Of a stretch of DNA of 64,000 nucleotides, positions 42,976 to 52,919 are shown piece after piece. The DNA comes from Mycolicibacterium parafortuitum (lineage in GTDB: Bacteria; Actinomycetota; Actinomycetes; Mycobacteriales; Mycobacteriaceae), in assembly GCF_010725485.1 (NCBI RefSeq), contig NZ_AP022598.1, positions 5,828,001 to 5,892,000 on the forward strand. The letters are read 5' to 3'. Below the pieces are notes generated by a model. It did no database searches. It was not told the origin of the DNA and saw nothing but the letters and a program-made list of their open reading frames with translations. The stretch's first letter is position 1. Every line of letters begins with the position of its first letter. The translations under genes and the position numbers were made by a program.

Positions 42976-45900
42976 GTGTCGCTCCTGGTGTCCTGCGCCG
43001 GGCACATCGCCCGTACCGGGCAATGGGCGCAACCGTCGTTGACCCGGGCGACGAACTCGGGGCCCTGCGTCGCGGCCGCGGCCTGATGGATCTCGGTCTG
43101 CCAGTGTTCCCGCCCCTGTGCGGTCATCGGGTCCTGGTGGCGTTCGGTCGCGGCGCCGCCGGTGGTCTTGCCGAGATAGACCAACCGTCCCCCACCGGGC
43201 TGGTCACCGTCGGAGACAAGGCCGGCGGCGACGGCCAGCTGGTACAGCGCCAGCTGGGCGTGCTCTTGGGCGTCGCCCTTGGTGACCGGGCTCTTCCCGG
43301 TCTTGATGTCGACGACGACGAGGCGGCCCTCGCTGTCGCGCTCCAGCCGGTCCAGCCGGCCCCGGATCCGCACCGCGGGCCCGTCACCGTCGGCATCACC
43401 GACCACCCCGTCGACGTCGATCTCGGTGCCGACCTCGGTGAGCTGCGCCCGGCTGTCAGTGCGCCACCGCAGGAAGGTCTCCAGCATCTCCAGATGCCGG
43501 GACAGCTCGTTGTCGGAGTGCCACTGGGCATCGAAAGGCAGTTTTTTCCAGACCTTTTCGAGATCATTGAGCAGTACCGACTCCGGCTTCGCCGACTCCG
43601 ACACCAGCGCGTGCACCAGCGACCCCAGCGTCGAGCGCACATCGCGGCTCCGCGCACCGCCGTGGCGTTCCAACAGCCAGCGCAGCGGACAATCGGACAG
43701 CATCTGCAGCGTCGACGGTGACAGCGTGACCACATGGTCGTCGCCGTCCCACAGTGGCTCCTGCGTGGACAGTTCGCGGGCCCCGTACCAGGACGCCGGA
43801 TGGGCACCGTGCACGCCGGCCTCGGCGAGCCTCGCCAACTGTGCCGCGGCACAGGCTCGCTCACTGTCGGTGACGGCGTCGGGTGCGGCGCACACCACCG
43901 ACCGCAGCCGGCCGACCAGCGCTGCGGGCGCGAGCACGCGGGGCGCGCGGATCGGCAGCGCCGGCTCAGGGACGGGTTCGGTGGCCACCGCGGTGAGCTC
44001 GGCGCAGAACGACGACGGCAGCATCGCGTCGTCGCCGGAGTCGCTGTCGACCGCGGTGACGAGCAGCCGGCTGCGGGCCCGGCCCATCGCGGCGATCAGC
44101 AGCCTGCGTTCCTCGGCCAGCAGCGGTGCGCGGCTGGACAGCCGCTGCCCCTCGGCGGCCACCCCGTCGATGACGTCGACCAGATGCTGGGTGGCCAGCA
44201 CCCCGCCGCGCGGAGAGACGTTGGGCCACAGCCCTTCCTGCATGCCGGCGAGGACCACGAACTCCCATTCGCGGCCCAGCGCGGAGTGCGCGCTGACCAG
44301 TGCGACCCCGTCACCGTCGCGCTCGTCGCCACGGCCCGGGGGTAGCGACAACCCGGTGATGTGGTCGACCAGCCCGCGCAGCGATGCGCCCGCGGTGCGA
44401 TCGACGTACTGCTCGGCGACGTCGAACAGCGCGGTGACCGCATCAAGGTCACGGTCGGCCTGCGCGGCAGCGGGCCCGCCCCGTTCGGCCGCGGCCAGCC
44501 AGCGCTTCTGCAGCCCGGAACGGTTCCACGCCTGCCACAGCGTGTGCCGCGGATCGCAGCCGTCCTGGGCGCTGCGCCGGGCGGCGGTCAGCACGGCGCG
44601 GACCCGGCGCAACGCGCGGGCCTGCTCGTCGGGCAGCTGCCCGGCATCGCGCCGCAGCGCGTCGACCAGCAGCTCGCCGAAACTACTGTCGCTGTCGGGT
44701 GTCGCACGCCGCAGCGACCGGCGCAGCTGCCGCAGCGACACCGGATCGACCCGCCCGATCGGGCCCGTCACCAACGCCAGCGCGCGCTCCCCGTCGAGCC
44801 GATCCTCGGTGGCCTCCAGCACCGTCAGCAGCGCGCGGACCGCCGGCTGATTCGCCAGCGGCACATCGGTGTGCGGTTCGTCGACGGGCACCCCCGCCGC
44901 GGTCAGCGCCCGCCCCAGCGAATCCCCCATCCGCGGCACGGAGCGCACGATCACCGCCATCTGCGCCCACGGCACGCCGTCGACGAGGTGGGCGCGCCGC
45001 AGCGCGTCGGCGATCAGCGTCGCCTCGGCGTGCGGCGACGCCGCGATACGCACGGCCACCGAACCCGGTCCGTCGCACCCGGTGTAGTCGCGCGTGGCGT
45101 CGGGTCCGGGCAGTCGCCGCGCGACCGCGGCGATCGCGTCGGCCACCGGTGCCACGCACCGATGCGAGCGGGTCAGCGTCAGCGCGGCACCGTCTCCGCG
45201 CAGCAGCGCAGGATCGGCGCCGCGGTACCCGAACACCGTCTGCTGTGGATCGCCGGCGATCACCGTCAGCTCCGCGCCCGCCGCGAGCACCTGCACCAGG
45301 CGCGCGGCCTGCGGATCCAGGTGCTGGGCGTCGTCGACGAGCAGCAGTTGCACCCGCGCGCGTTCGGCGGCCAGCAGCTCGGCGTCCATCGCGAAGGCCT
45401 CCAGCGCGGCGCCGACGAGCTCGGCGGCACCGAGAGCGGGCACCGTCGCCTGCGGCGCCGCCATGCCCACCGCCGAACGCAGCAGCATGATCTGCTCGTA
45501 GGCCTGCGCGAAACGGCCCGCGGCCTGCCATTCCGGGCGACCGGCCTGACGTCCGATGCGTTGCAACGCAACCGGATCGATGCCGCGCTCACTGCACCGC
45601 GCCATCAGGTCACGCAACTCGGTGGCGAAGCCGACTGTGGTCAACGCCGGACGCAGCCGCTGCGGCCACCGCACCGGGGACGCGTCGCCGTCCTCGACGT
45701 CACCGGCGAGCAGCTCACGGATGATGCCGTCCTGTTCGGCGCTGGTGATCAACCGCGGCGGCGGGCTGCCGTTGCGCTGTGCGGCCAGCCGCAGCACCGC
45801 GAAGGCATAGGAGTGCACGGTCCGTACCAGCGGCTCACGAACCGCCTCCCGCCCCCCAGCACCCAGCAGCGCCGACGTGATCGACGCCCGCACCCGCGCG

Positions 45901-46088
45901 CTCAGCCGGGATGAACCCGTCAGCAGCAGAACCGATTCCGGATCACGGCCCGCCGCGATCTGGGCGACCGCAGTGTCGACGAGCAGGCTGCTCTTGCCGG
46001 TGCCCGGCCCGCCCAGCACGCGAACGGTGCCCCGCATGTCCCGTCGGCCGAGGGCATCGGGCGTCAGTTCGGTGTGTGGCGCGGACAT
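42972..46088 (-). CDS. adnA: AdnA subunit of AdnAB helicase-nuclease
   Basis: Partner of AdnB, 1038 residues. The N-terminal motor has GGPGTGKS (26-33) and LLLVDDAQHLDPQAARLV. The C-terminal nuclease shows LVVVDIKTGK preceded by RIRGRLDRLERD. Cysteines in MLSDCPLRW and CAHCPVRAMCP could form an AddB-like 4Fe-4S staple. It is the first gene of the two-gene unit and is divergent from the lipV-like gene. Together the pair replaces RecBCD-type end resection in mycobacteria. Confidence 0.95.
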   Translation of the reverse strand: MSAPHTELTPDALGRRDMRGTVRVLGGPGTGKSSLLVDTAVAQIAAGRDPESVLLLTGSSRLSARVRASITSALLGAGGREAVREPLVRTVHSYAFAVLRLAAQRNGSPPPRLITSAEQDGIIRELLAGDVEDGDASPVRWPQRLRPALTTVGFATELRDLMARCSERGIDPVALQRIGRQAGRPEWQAAGRFAQAYEQIMLLRSAVGMAAPQATVPALGAAELVGAALEAFAMDAELLAAERARVQLLLVDDAQHLDPQAARLVQVLAAGAELTVIAGDPQQTVFGYRGADPALLRGDGAALTLTRSHRCVAPVADAIAAVARRLPGPDATRDYTGCDGPGSVAVRIAASPHAEATLIADALRRAHLVDGVPWAQMAVIVRSVPRMGDSLGRALTAAGVPVDEPHTDVPLANQPAVRALLTVLEATEDRLDGERALALVTGPIGRVDPVSLRQLRRSLRRATPDSDSSFGELLVDALRRDAGQLPDEQARALRRVRAVLTAARRSAQDGCDPRHTLWQAWNRSGLQKRWLAAAERGGPAAAQADRDLDAVTALFDVAEQYVDRTAGASLRGLVDHITGLSLPPGRGDERDGDGVALVSAHSALGREWEFVVLAGMQEGLWPNVSPRGGVLATQHLVDVIDGVAAEGQRLSSRAPLLAEERRLLIAAMGRARSRLLVTAVDSDSGDDAMLPSSFCAELTAVATEPVPEPALPIRAPRVLAPAALVGRLRSVVCAAPDAVTDSERACAAAQLARLAEAGVHGAHPASWYGARELSTQEPLWDGDDHVVTLSPSTLQMLSDCPLRWLLERHGGARSRDVRSTLGSLVHALVSESAKPESVLLNDLEKVWKKLPFDAQWHSDNELSRHLEMLETFLRWRTDSRAQLTEVGTEIDVDGVVGDADGDGPAVRIRGRLDRLERDSEGRLVVVDIKTGKSPVTKGDAQEHAQLALYQLAVAAGLVSDGDQPGGGRLVYLGKTTGGAATERHQDPMTAQGREHWQTEIHQAAAATQGPEFVARVNDGCAHCPVRAMCPAQDTRSDT

Positions 46089-46165
46089 GCACGCATGACA
46101 TCACGGCGGTACGACAAGTCCCCCTCACCTGGCCTCCGCACAGCGGGCCTGGCAGCATCGGCGTG

Positions 46166-46948
46166 GTGACCGACGTGTTGTGCACCTACTGCTTCGGCCC
46201 GCCCGGACCCGCCCGCGTGCTGGCGATCCACGGGCTGACCGGACACGGCAAGCGGTGGGAGACGCTGTTCGCCGACCACCTGCCCGACGTCGCGGCGCTG
46301 GCACCGGACCTGCTCGGGCACGGCCGGTCGTCGTGGGATGCGCCGTGGACGATCGACGCGAACGTGGCAGCGCTGGGCGCCCTCCTGGACGCCGAGGGCG
46401 GCGGCCCGGTGGTGGTGGCGGGGCATTCGTTCGGAGGCGCGATCGCGCTGAACCTCGCTGCGGCACGGCCGGATCTGGTCGCCGGACTGGTGCTGCTCGA
46501 TCCCGCCGTCGGCCTGGACGGACGCTGGATGCGCGAGGTCGCCGAGGACATGTACAGCTCGCCGGACTACACCGACCGCGAGGAGGCCCGCGACGAGAAG
46601 CTGCATGGCTCGTGGGGCGAGGTCGATGAGTCCGAACTCGACCGCGAACTCGACGAACACCTCGTCGACTACCCCGGCGGCCGGGTGGGCTGGCGCATCA
46701 GCATCCCCGCGATGCTGTGCTACTGGAGCGAACTGACCCGTCCGGCGGTCGTGCCCCGCGACGGCACCCGCACGACCTTGGTGCGCGCCACCCACACCGA
46801 TCCGCCGTATGCCGGCGCCGACCTGATCGCCGCGCTCGACGCAGGCCTCGGCGACGATTTCACGCTGCTGGAATGGGAGTGCGACCACATGGTGCCGCTG
46901 GCCCGGCCCGCCGAGACCGCAGCGGTGATTCGCGACCACCTCGGCTGA
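46166..46948 (+). CDS. lipV: Alpha/beta hydrolase (LipV-like)
   Basis: Alpha/beta-hydrolase of 260 residues, matching Rv3203 by position. Oxyanion-hole HGLTGHGKRW, nucleophile GHSFGG, and a C-terminal His in ECDHMVPL are readable. It should be an esterase or lipase, but the lid and substrate are unknown. Adjacent GTG codons allow a start one codon earlier; no strong Shine-Dalgarno is seen. It is followed after one base by the alkyltransferase-like gene. Confidence 0.85.
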   Translation: MTDVLCTYCFGPPGPARVLAIHGLTGHGKRWETLFADHLPDVAALAPDLLGHGRSSWDAPWTIDANVAALGALLDAEGGGPVVVAGHSFGGAIALNLAAARPDLVAGLVLLDPAVGLDGRWMREVAEDMYSSPDYTDREEARDEKLHGSWGEVDESELDRELDEHLVDYPGGRVGWRISIPAMLCYWSELTRPAVVPRDGTRTTLVRATHTDPPYAGADLIAALDAGLGDDFTLLEWECDHMVPLARPAETAAVIRDHLG

Positions 46949-46949
46949 C

Positions 46950-47246
46950 ATGGCCGCGATCACCGAGGAACAGGTCGAGACGGTACGCACGCTGGTCGCG
47001 GCGATCCCGCCGGGGCGTGTCGCGACCTACGGTGACATCGCCGCCGCCGCAGGGCTTTCCAGCCCCCGCATCGTCGCGTGGATCATGCGCACGGACTCCG
47101 CGGATCTGCCCTGGCACCGGGTGATCCCGGCGTCGGGCCGTCCCGCGCCGCACCTGGCGACCCGTCAACTCGAACGGCTGCGCGCCGAAGCCGTGTTGGC
47201 CGTGGACGGCCGTATTCCGCTGCGGGAGTATCGGCACGCCTTCTGA
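46950..47246 (+). CDS. Alkyltransferase-like (ATL) DNA repair protein
   Basis: Stand-alone MGMT DNA-binding domain of 98 residues. In true O6-alkylguanine transferases the active site is PCHRV; here it is PWHRV with Trp55 in place of Cys, the mark of ATL proteins, which bind and flip alkylated guanine but cannot repair it and instead flag it for nucleotide excision repair. IPPGRVATYGDIAAAAG provides the HTH. The gene begins one base after the hydrolase stop. Confidence 0.92.
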   Translation: MAAITEEQVETVRTLVAAIPPGRVATYGDIAAAAGLSSPRIVAWIMRTDSADLPWHRVIPASGRPAPHLATRQLERLRAEAVLAVDGRIPLREYRHAF

Positions 47247-47323
47247 CGCGCCGAGCCCGGCGTCATGGTCGTGGATCTGGCCCAAACCACAGCCGGGAAC
47301 CTCAGTTCGGCGAAACCCGGGCG

Positions 47324-48184
47324 TCAGAGCGCCAACCGGACCAGCGACGCCGTACGCGCCAGACCCGGGAACGCCGCGGCCGTCGACCGCGGATGCAGCG
47401 CGTGCACCGCCAACCGGAAGATCAACGCCCGCAACAGCATCTGCGGCCACTCCGGTAGCGCCGACCAGCGTTCGATCAGCGCGTCGTCGGCCTCACCCCA
47501 GGACAGCGAGTCCACCACGACCACCCCTGCCGCCCACGCCGGCGGACGCCAGTACGGGGTGATGTCGGTGATGCCCGGGGCCGCGGTGCCCGCGAAAAGC
47601 ACTGTGCCGTAGAGATCCCCGTGCACGAGCTGGCTGGGGCTCTTGGTCGGCCGACGCAGGGTGGCGAGCTGGTTGATCAGCTCGATCGACTTCTGGCCGT
47701 CGGCCGCACCGGGACCGACGCGGGCGCCCGGCGGCAGCGCGTGCAGCGGCCGTTCCTCCCACGCCGCGCGGTCGGCGGCGATGAACACGTCGACGTCGCC
47801 CCACGGCGCGATGGGCGGTTGGGTCAGAAACCGCGGACGCTCCAGTTTGGCCATCGCCTCGTGCAGGCGCACCGCCGCCGAGACGACCTCGTCGTGGCGG
47901 GGTTCCGGGGTGCCCGCGACGTAGGTGTCGGCGCGCCAGCCGGCGACGACGTACCGGCCGTCGGTAGAGCGCACCGGGCGGGCCAGCCGCACCCCGTCGA
48001 CGAACAACGTCTCACGGACCTTCGCCGACCAGGCGGCGCGGGCATGGTCGGCGACCATCGACAGCACCACCTCACCGCAGCGCCAGCCACCCTCCCAGTT
48101 CGAGCCCAACGGTGCGGGTTGCACGCCGGACAGCCCGAACGCTGCGAGTACATGCTGTGGCGGGCGCTCTGCAGTCACCGCCAC
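47324..48184 (-). CDS. TIGR02569-family actinobacterial protein (Rv3205c type)
   Basis: Protein of about 286 residues conserved in actinobacteria, of unknown function. It has a phosphotransferase-like fold signature: QLVHGDLYGTVLF resembles the HxDxxxxN loop of aminoglycoside phosphotransferases, but ITDITPYW replaces the usual IDWE/DFG motif, so activity is doubtful. A second GTG two codons in is an equally good start. It is convergent with the ATL gene and lies downstream of moeZ on the same strand. Confidence 0.78.
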   Translation of the reverse strand: MAVTAERPPQHVLAAFGLSGVQPAPLGSNWEGGWRCGEVVLSMVADHARAAWSAKVRETLFVDGVRLARPVRSTDGRYVVAGWRADTYVAGTPEPRHDEVVSAAVRLHEAMAKLERPRFLTQPPIAPWGDVDVFIAADRAAWEERPLHALPPGARVGPGAADGQKSIELINQLATLRRPTKSPSQLVHGDLYGTVLFAGTAAPGITDITPYWRPPAWAAGVVVVDSLSWGEADDALIERWSALPEWPQMLLRALIFRLAVHALHPRSTAAAFPGLARTASLVRLAL

Positions 48185-48214
48185 AGCCTAAGCGCCGCGA
48201 CCGCGAACCCCGCG

Positions 48215-49393
48215 TTAGTACATCACCATGTCGGGTTCGAGTTGTTTGCCCCAGGCCACGATCCCGCCCTGCACGTGCAGCGCGTCGGAGAATCCGGCCT
48301 TCTTGACGATGGCCAGCACCTCGGCCGAGCGGATGCCGGTCTTGCAGTAGAACACCGGGGTGCGGTCGGTCTTCAGCTTCGACAGCGCCGCACCGGATTC
48401 GAAGGCACCCTTCGGGATCAACTCCGCGCCCTCGATGTGGTTGATGTCCCACTCGACGGGTTCCCGGACATCGATCAGCGCCAACGGTTTACCGGAGTCC
48501 ATCAGCTCGCGCAGCTCGCGCGGCGTGATGGTGGATTCGGCAGCGGCCTCGGCGGCGGCGTCGGAGACCACACCGCAGAACGCCTCGTAGTCGATCAGCT
48601 CGGTGATCTTCGGCGTCGACGGGTCCTTGCGGATCTTGATGGTCCGGTAGCTCATGTCGAGGGCGTCGTAGACCATGAGCCGGCCCAGCAGCGGATCGCC
48701 GATACCGGTGATGAGCTTGATCGCCTCGGTGCCCATGACCGACGCGATCGACGCGCACAGGATGCCGAGCACGCCGCCCTCGGCGCACGACGGGACCATC
48801 CCCGGTGGCGGCGGCTCCGGGTAGAGGTCGCGGTAGTTCAGGCCCAGCCCGTTCGGGGCGTCCTCCCAGAAGATCGACACCTGACCTTCGAAGCGGAAGA
48901 TCGAGCCCCACACATACGGCTTGCCCGCCAGCACGGCCGCGTCGTTGACGAGATAGCGCGTCGCGAAGTTGTCCGTGCCGTCCAGGATCAGGTCGTACTG
49001 GCTGAACAGGTCGACGGCGTTGTCCGGTTCGAGCCGGAACTCGTGCAGGTTCACGGTGACCAGCGGATTGACCTCGAGGACGGATTCCTTGGCGCTCTGC
49101 GCCTTGGACCTGCCGATGTCGGACTGGCCGTGGATGATCTGGCGCTGCAGATTGGATTCGTCGACGACGTCGAACTCGACGATGCCGATCGTGCCGACAC
49201 CCGCGGCGGCCAGGTAGAGCAGTGTCGGCGAGCCGAGCCCGCCCGCGCCGATGACGAGGACGCGCGCGTTCTTCAGGCGTTTCTGCCCGTCCAGACCGAG
49301 ATCGGGAATGATCAGGTGGCGGCTGTAGCGCGCGACCTCTTCGCGGGTGAGTTCAGCCGCTGGTTCTACCAGCGGCGGCAACGGTGTCGACAC
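48215..49393 (-). CDS. moeZ: MoeZ: E1-like adenylyltransferase-rhodanese fusion
   Basis: Sulfur-carrier activating enzyme of 392 residues. The N-terminal ThiF/MoeB domain has GAGGLGSP (49-56) and the catalytic region VPSCAEGGVLG; the C-terminal rhodanese domain has IDVREPVEWDINHI and the persulfide Cys in FYCKTGIRSAE. It adenylates and thiocarboxylates MoaD-like and CysO-type carriers for molybdopterin, cysteine or thiolation pathways. The GTG start gives MSTPLPPLVEPAAELTREEV. The C-terminal di-aromatic tail MVMY is intact. Confidence 0.95.
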   Translation of the reverse strand: MSTPLPPLVEPAAELTREEVARYSRHLIIPDLGLDGQKRLKNARVLVIGAGGLGSPTLLYLAAAGVGTIGIVEFDVVDESNLQRQIIHGQSDIGRSKAQSAKESVLEVNPLVTVNLHEFRLEPDNAVDLFSQYDLILDGTDNFATRYLVNDAAVLAGKPYVWGSIFRFEGQVSIFWEDAPNGLGLNYRDLYPEPPPPGMVPSCAEGGVLGILCASIASVMGTEAIKLITGIGDPLLGRLMVYDALDMSYRTIKIRKDPSTPKITELIDYEAFCGVVSDAAAEAAAESTITPRELRELMDSGKPLALIDVREPVEWDINHIEGAELIPKGAFESGAALSKLKTDRTPVFYCKTGIRSAEVLAIVKKAGFSDALHVQGGIVAWGKQLEPDMVMY

Positions 49394-49529
49394 CGACTAT
49401 CTCCTTGGTTGGCTGTATGACCCATCTCAGCAGGTACGGAATTCAACAGCAACGAGGGCCCGACGCTTCCCGCACGCTCGGGCCCGGTCAGCGCGCGGGC
49501 CGGCACGAGAATCGCGGCGCGGCGGCGCG

Positions 49530-49551
49530 CAGACACGCACGCTCGCGGTGC
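49530..49551. repeat. Dispersed 22-nt intergenic element, copy 2
   Basis: Same element as at 21.7 kb with one base changed (CAGACACGCACGCTCGCGG plus TGC). It lies 42 nt past the metalloprotease stop on the minus strand, in the 199-nt gap to moeZ. The gap also contains GAGGGCCCGACG...GCTCGGGCCC, a possible hairpin. Confidence 0.5.
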
Positions 49552-49592
49552 GAGGCGAGGTGGCTCGAGCCGCCGGTGGTACTGCCCGCTGA

Positions 49593-50651
49593 TCAGGCGA
49601 TCGGGTACGGCCAGGGGTTGAAGCGGCAGGTCAGGTTGTCCGGGGTGACCGTGCCCGGGTCGAAGCGGGCCGCGTCGGTGTTGTTGGTCGAGAACGTCTG
49701 CTGCATCATGATCGGCGCCAGCGCCCCGTTCTCGGCGCACTGCTCGTGTCGTTGGTAACCGATCGCGTGACCGACCTCATGGTTGATCACGTACTGCCGG
49801 TAGGACCCGATGTCGCCCTGGAACGGCACCGCGCCGCGCACCCAGCGCGCCTCGTTGATGAACACCCGCGGCTGGCCGTCGAAGGCGGGGTTGTAGCAGG
49901 ACGCCTCGAGCTGGATGTCGTAGCCGCAGCCGTCGCGGATCGTCATCGGGGAGGTCAGCGAGACCCGGAAGTCGGGCTCCACCCCGGAGGCGCCGTCGAC
50001 ACGGGTGAACGCGAACTGCGGATTGTGCGTCCAGCTCTTCGGATTTGCCAGCGTCTCGCTGACCATGCGGGCGAAGCCCTCGTCGCCACCGAAGCTGGTG
50101 GTGTCCACTCCGTCCTCGACCTCGACGGTGTAGGTGAAGACCTTCGTGGTGCCCTGGCCGACCTGGGGCAGCGCGCCCGGCACGATATGCCAGGTGCGGG
50201 CGCCGGCCTCGGTGAACGGGCCACCCTGCGGCAGGATTCCGGTGGGCAGATTCGCGTCGAATTGGGTCAGCCCCTTCGGCGGGGCGCCGACGATGGAGGT
50301 GCTCGGCACGCCGATCGTCGGCGGTCCCTGCACCGGGCCTTCCTCTTCGAGCGCCTGCGGCGCACTGGTTCCGGTGATGGTCTGGTAGATCACGACCGCG
50401 GTCAGGAGCACCAGAAACGGCAGCGCATAGGCCCGCCAGCCGTAGGTGGAGACGAACCGGCCGATCCAGGTCTGCTTGCGCCAGCGCTTGTGCTCGTCAC
50501 GGTTGGACCGGACCCGGCCCGGCTGTTCGGCCAGGGGATCGCGCTGGGCGCGCAGTGGCTCGCGCCACTCGTCGCGCAGCACCGGCACGCGACCGCCCCC
50601 GTGACGCTCTGGACCCATTTCGCCCCCTGGCGTGCGGGAGTCGTAGGTCAC
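49593..50651 (-). CDS. Membrane-anchored DUF3152 zinc metalloprotease (Rv3207c type)
   Basis: Protein of 352 residues with a charged cytoplasmic N-terminus (about 60 residues), one transmembrane helix (LPFLVLLTAVVIYQTITG), and an extracytoplasmic DUF3152 domain. The zinc motif HEVGHAIGYQRHE (His291, Glu292, His295, His302) is a metzincin-like HExxHxxGxxxxH, so it should be catalytic. Paired cysteines suggest disulfides outside the cell. The GTG start (VTYDSRTPGGE) is inferred; an ATG 33 nt further in is the alternative. It is divergent from the TetR gene. The substrate is unknown. Confidence 0.82.
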   Translation of the reverse strand: MTYDSRTPGGEMGPERHGGGRVPVLRDEWREPLRAQRDPLAEQPGRVRSNRDEHKRWRKQTWIGRFVSTYGWRAYALPFLVLLTAVVIYQTITGTSAPQALEEEGPVQGPPTIGVPSTSIVGAPPKGLTQFDANLPTGILPQGGPFTEAGARTWHIVPGALPQVGQGTTKVFTYTVEVEDGVDTTSFGGDEGFARMVSETLANPKSWTHNPQFAFTRVDGASGVEPDFRVSLTSPMTIRDGCGYDIQLEASCYNPAFDGQPRVFINEARWVRGAVPFQGDIGSYRQYVINHEVGHAIGYQRHEQCAENGALAPIMMQQTFSTNNTDAARFDPGTVTPDNLTCRFNPWPYPIA

Positions 50652-50757
50652 CGAAACAGGATGACACAGGTCAGCGCCGTTGCTGATCCGGCGCGCCACC
50701 GAAGTACATGCCCAAGTGCCGCTTTCGCGGCTCGCGGCGTTGCTGTGTGCGCCCTGA

Positions 50758-51516
<759 letters not shown>

Positions 51517-51592
51517 CCCCGAACCCAGCCCCGAAAGGCATTCCGCGCGGCGCCCCCTGCGACGCTCCACGCGGAATGCGCGTTCGGTGGAC

Positions 51593-51838
51593 TCAGCGGG
51601 TGGCTTCCGAGCCGACGACGCCGAATCCGACGCGGCGGGAGTCGGCGGCACCGATCTCGACGTAGGCGATGCGGGCCGACTGCACCAGGTACCTGCGGCC
51701 CTTCTCGTCGGTGAGACTCAGCACGGCCGGCTCACCGCTGAGTGCATCGGCGACCAACTTCTCCACCTCAGCCGGCGTCTGCGCGCTGGCGAAAACCAGT
51801 TCGCGCGGGCTGTCGGTGACACCGATCTTGACCTCCAC
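51593..51838 (-). CDS. DUF3107 small protein (TB9.4/Rv3208A type)
   Basis: Short conserved actinobacterial protein, 81 residues, beginning VEVKIGVTDSPRELVFASAQ and containing YLVQSARIAYVEIGAADSRR. It belongs to the DUF3107 family, of unknown function; the homologue is a known abundant low-mass antigen. The GTG was chosen because AGAAGGGGCCCC precedes it and the family starts there. It is convergent with the TetR gene. Confidence 0.88.
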   Translation of the reverse strand: MEVKIGVTDSPRELVFASAQTPAEVEKLVADALSGEPAVLSLTDEKGRRYLVQSARIAYVEIGAADSRRVGFGVVGSEATR

Positions 51839-52096
51839 GGTGGGGCCCCTTCTGTTCGAGTGCTCGTCTACTCCAAGGAGGCTAGTGGACGTCGGCCCGG
51901 CACGGCGGAGCCGCCACCCCGCCCTCGCCCAGGGCGAACATCGGTCGTCCGCGCGATCGGCCGGAGCCGGCATAACAGCGGGGCGATCGAACCGAGTCCC
52001 GACCGTGACCGCCCAGGGCGCGCGTCAGCCTCATCCGTCACTTCTGCCTCAGTAGCATCGGGCGCGAAACCGGATAAAGGATGACTGGAAAGCTTC

Positions 52097-52915
52097 ATGA
52101 ACAGGCCTTATACCGCGCAATCCCCGTACTCGCTGACGCCGACGGAGCGCCTCCGCAGCAGCCGCGGCAGTGGACGGCGAGGCAGCCGATACGGCGGCCA
52201 TGGCAGTGATGTCGACGAGCTGGACCGCTACGGCGATCTGGACACCGACGCGCTCCCGCCCTACCCCGGGGACGACTACACGGCCGACTATGAGGACGCC
52301 GAGAACTACGACGACTACCTCGACGAGGCCCGCATCGACCGGCGCTGGATGTGGATCGCCGGGGTGGCCGGGGCGATCCTGTTCGTCGCGGTGATCACCG
52401 CGAGCATGATCCTCGGCGGCGGCGACAGCGGTTCGGTGTCGGCGACGGTGGCGTCCCCGCTGCCGACCTCCAGCGCGCCGGAGCCGTCCGCGGCGCCCGC
52501 CCCGCGCGTCGCGGTGCCCGCCCCGTCACTGCCCGCCGAGACCGTCACGACCGTGACCCCGTCCGCCGAGACACCGGCGCCGGTTCCGGAAGCTCCCGCA
52601 CCCGTGCTGCCCGCCCCGCAGGCCGCGCCGCCGCCGGCCCCGCCCGCGGGCACCGTGACCTACCGGATCACCGGCAACCGGGCGCTGCTCGACCTGGTCA
52701 CGGTGATCTACACCGACGCCCAGGGAGCCCTGCAGACCGACGTGAACGTGGCGCTGCCGTGGACCAAGACCATCGTGCTGGATCCCGGAGTGACGCTGAG
52801 CTCGGTGACCGCGACCAGCGTGTCCGGTCAGCTCAACTGCGCGATCCTCGACGCCAACGGCTCGGCGCTGGCCGTGCAGAACAGCAACTCGATCATCACC
52901 AACTGCACCCGGTAG
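52097..52915 (+). CDS. Membrane protein with MmpS-like C-terminal domain (Rv3209 type)
   Basis: Single-pass membrane protein of 272 residues. A charged Tyr/Asp/Gly-rich cytoplasmic region (1-82) precedes a helix (WMWIAGVAGAILFVAVITAS), a Pro/Ala-rich stalk of about 80 residues, and a C-terminal beta domain of the MmpS type (VTYRITGNRALLDLVTVIYT). No mmpL gene is adjacent. It probably sits in the cell envelope; the function is unknown. Its stop is only a few bases from that of the convergent ferritin-like gene. Confidence 0.8.
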   Translation: MNRPYTAQSPYSLTPTERLRSSRGSGRRGSRYGGHGSDVDELDRYGDLDTDALPPYPGDDYTADYEDAENYDDYLDEARIDRRWMWIAGVAGAILFVAVITASMILGGGDSGSVSATVASPLPTSSAPEPSAAPAPRVAVPAPSLPAETVTTVTPSAETPAPVPEAPAPVLPAPQAAPPPAPPAGTVTYRITGNRALLDLVTVIYTDAQGALQTDVNVALPWTKTIVLDPGVTLSSVTATSVSGQLNCAILDANGSALAVQNSNSIITNCTR

Positions 52916-52919
52916 CGGT

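Noticed and set aside
47247..47323. Terminator in the gap between the ATL gene and the convergent gene
   Set aside because: Only scattered short complementary GC segments (CCCGG/CCGGG); no single convincing stem or T tract.
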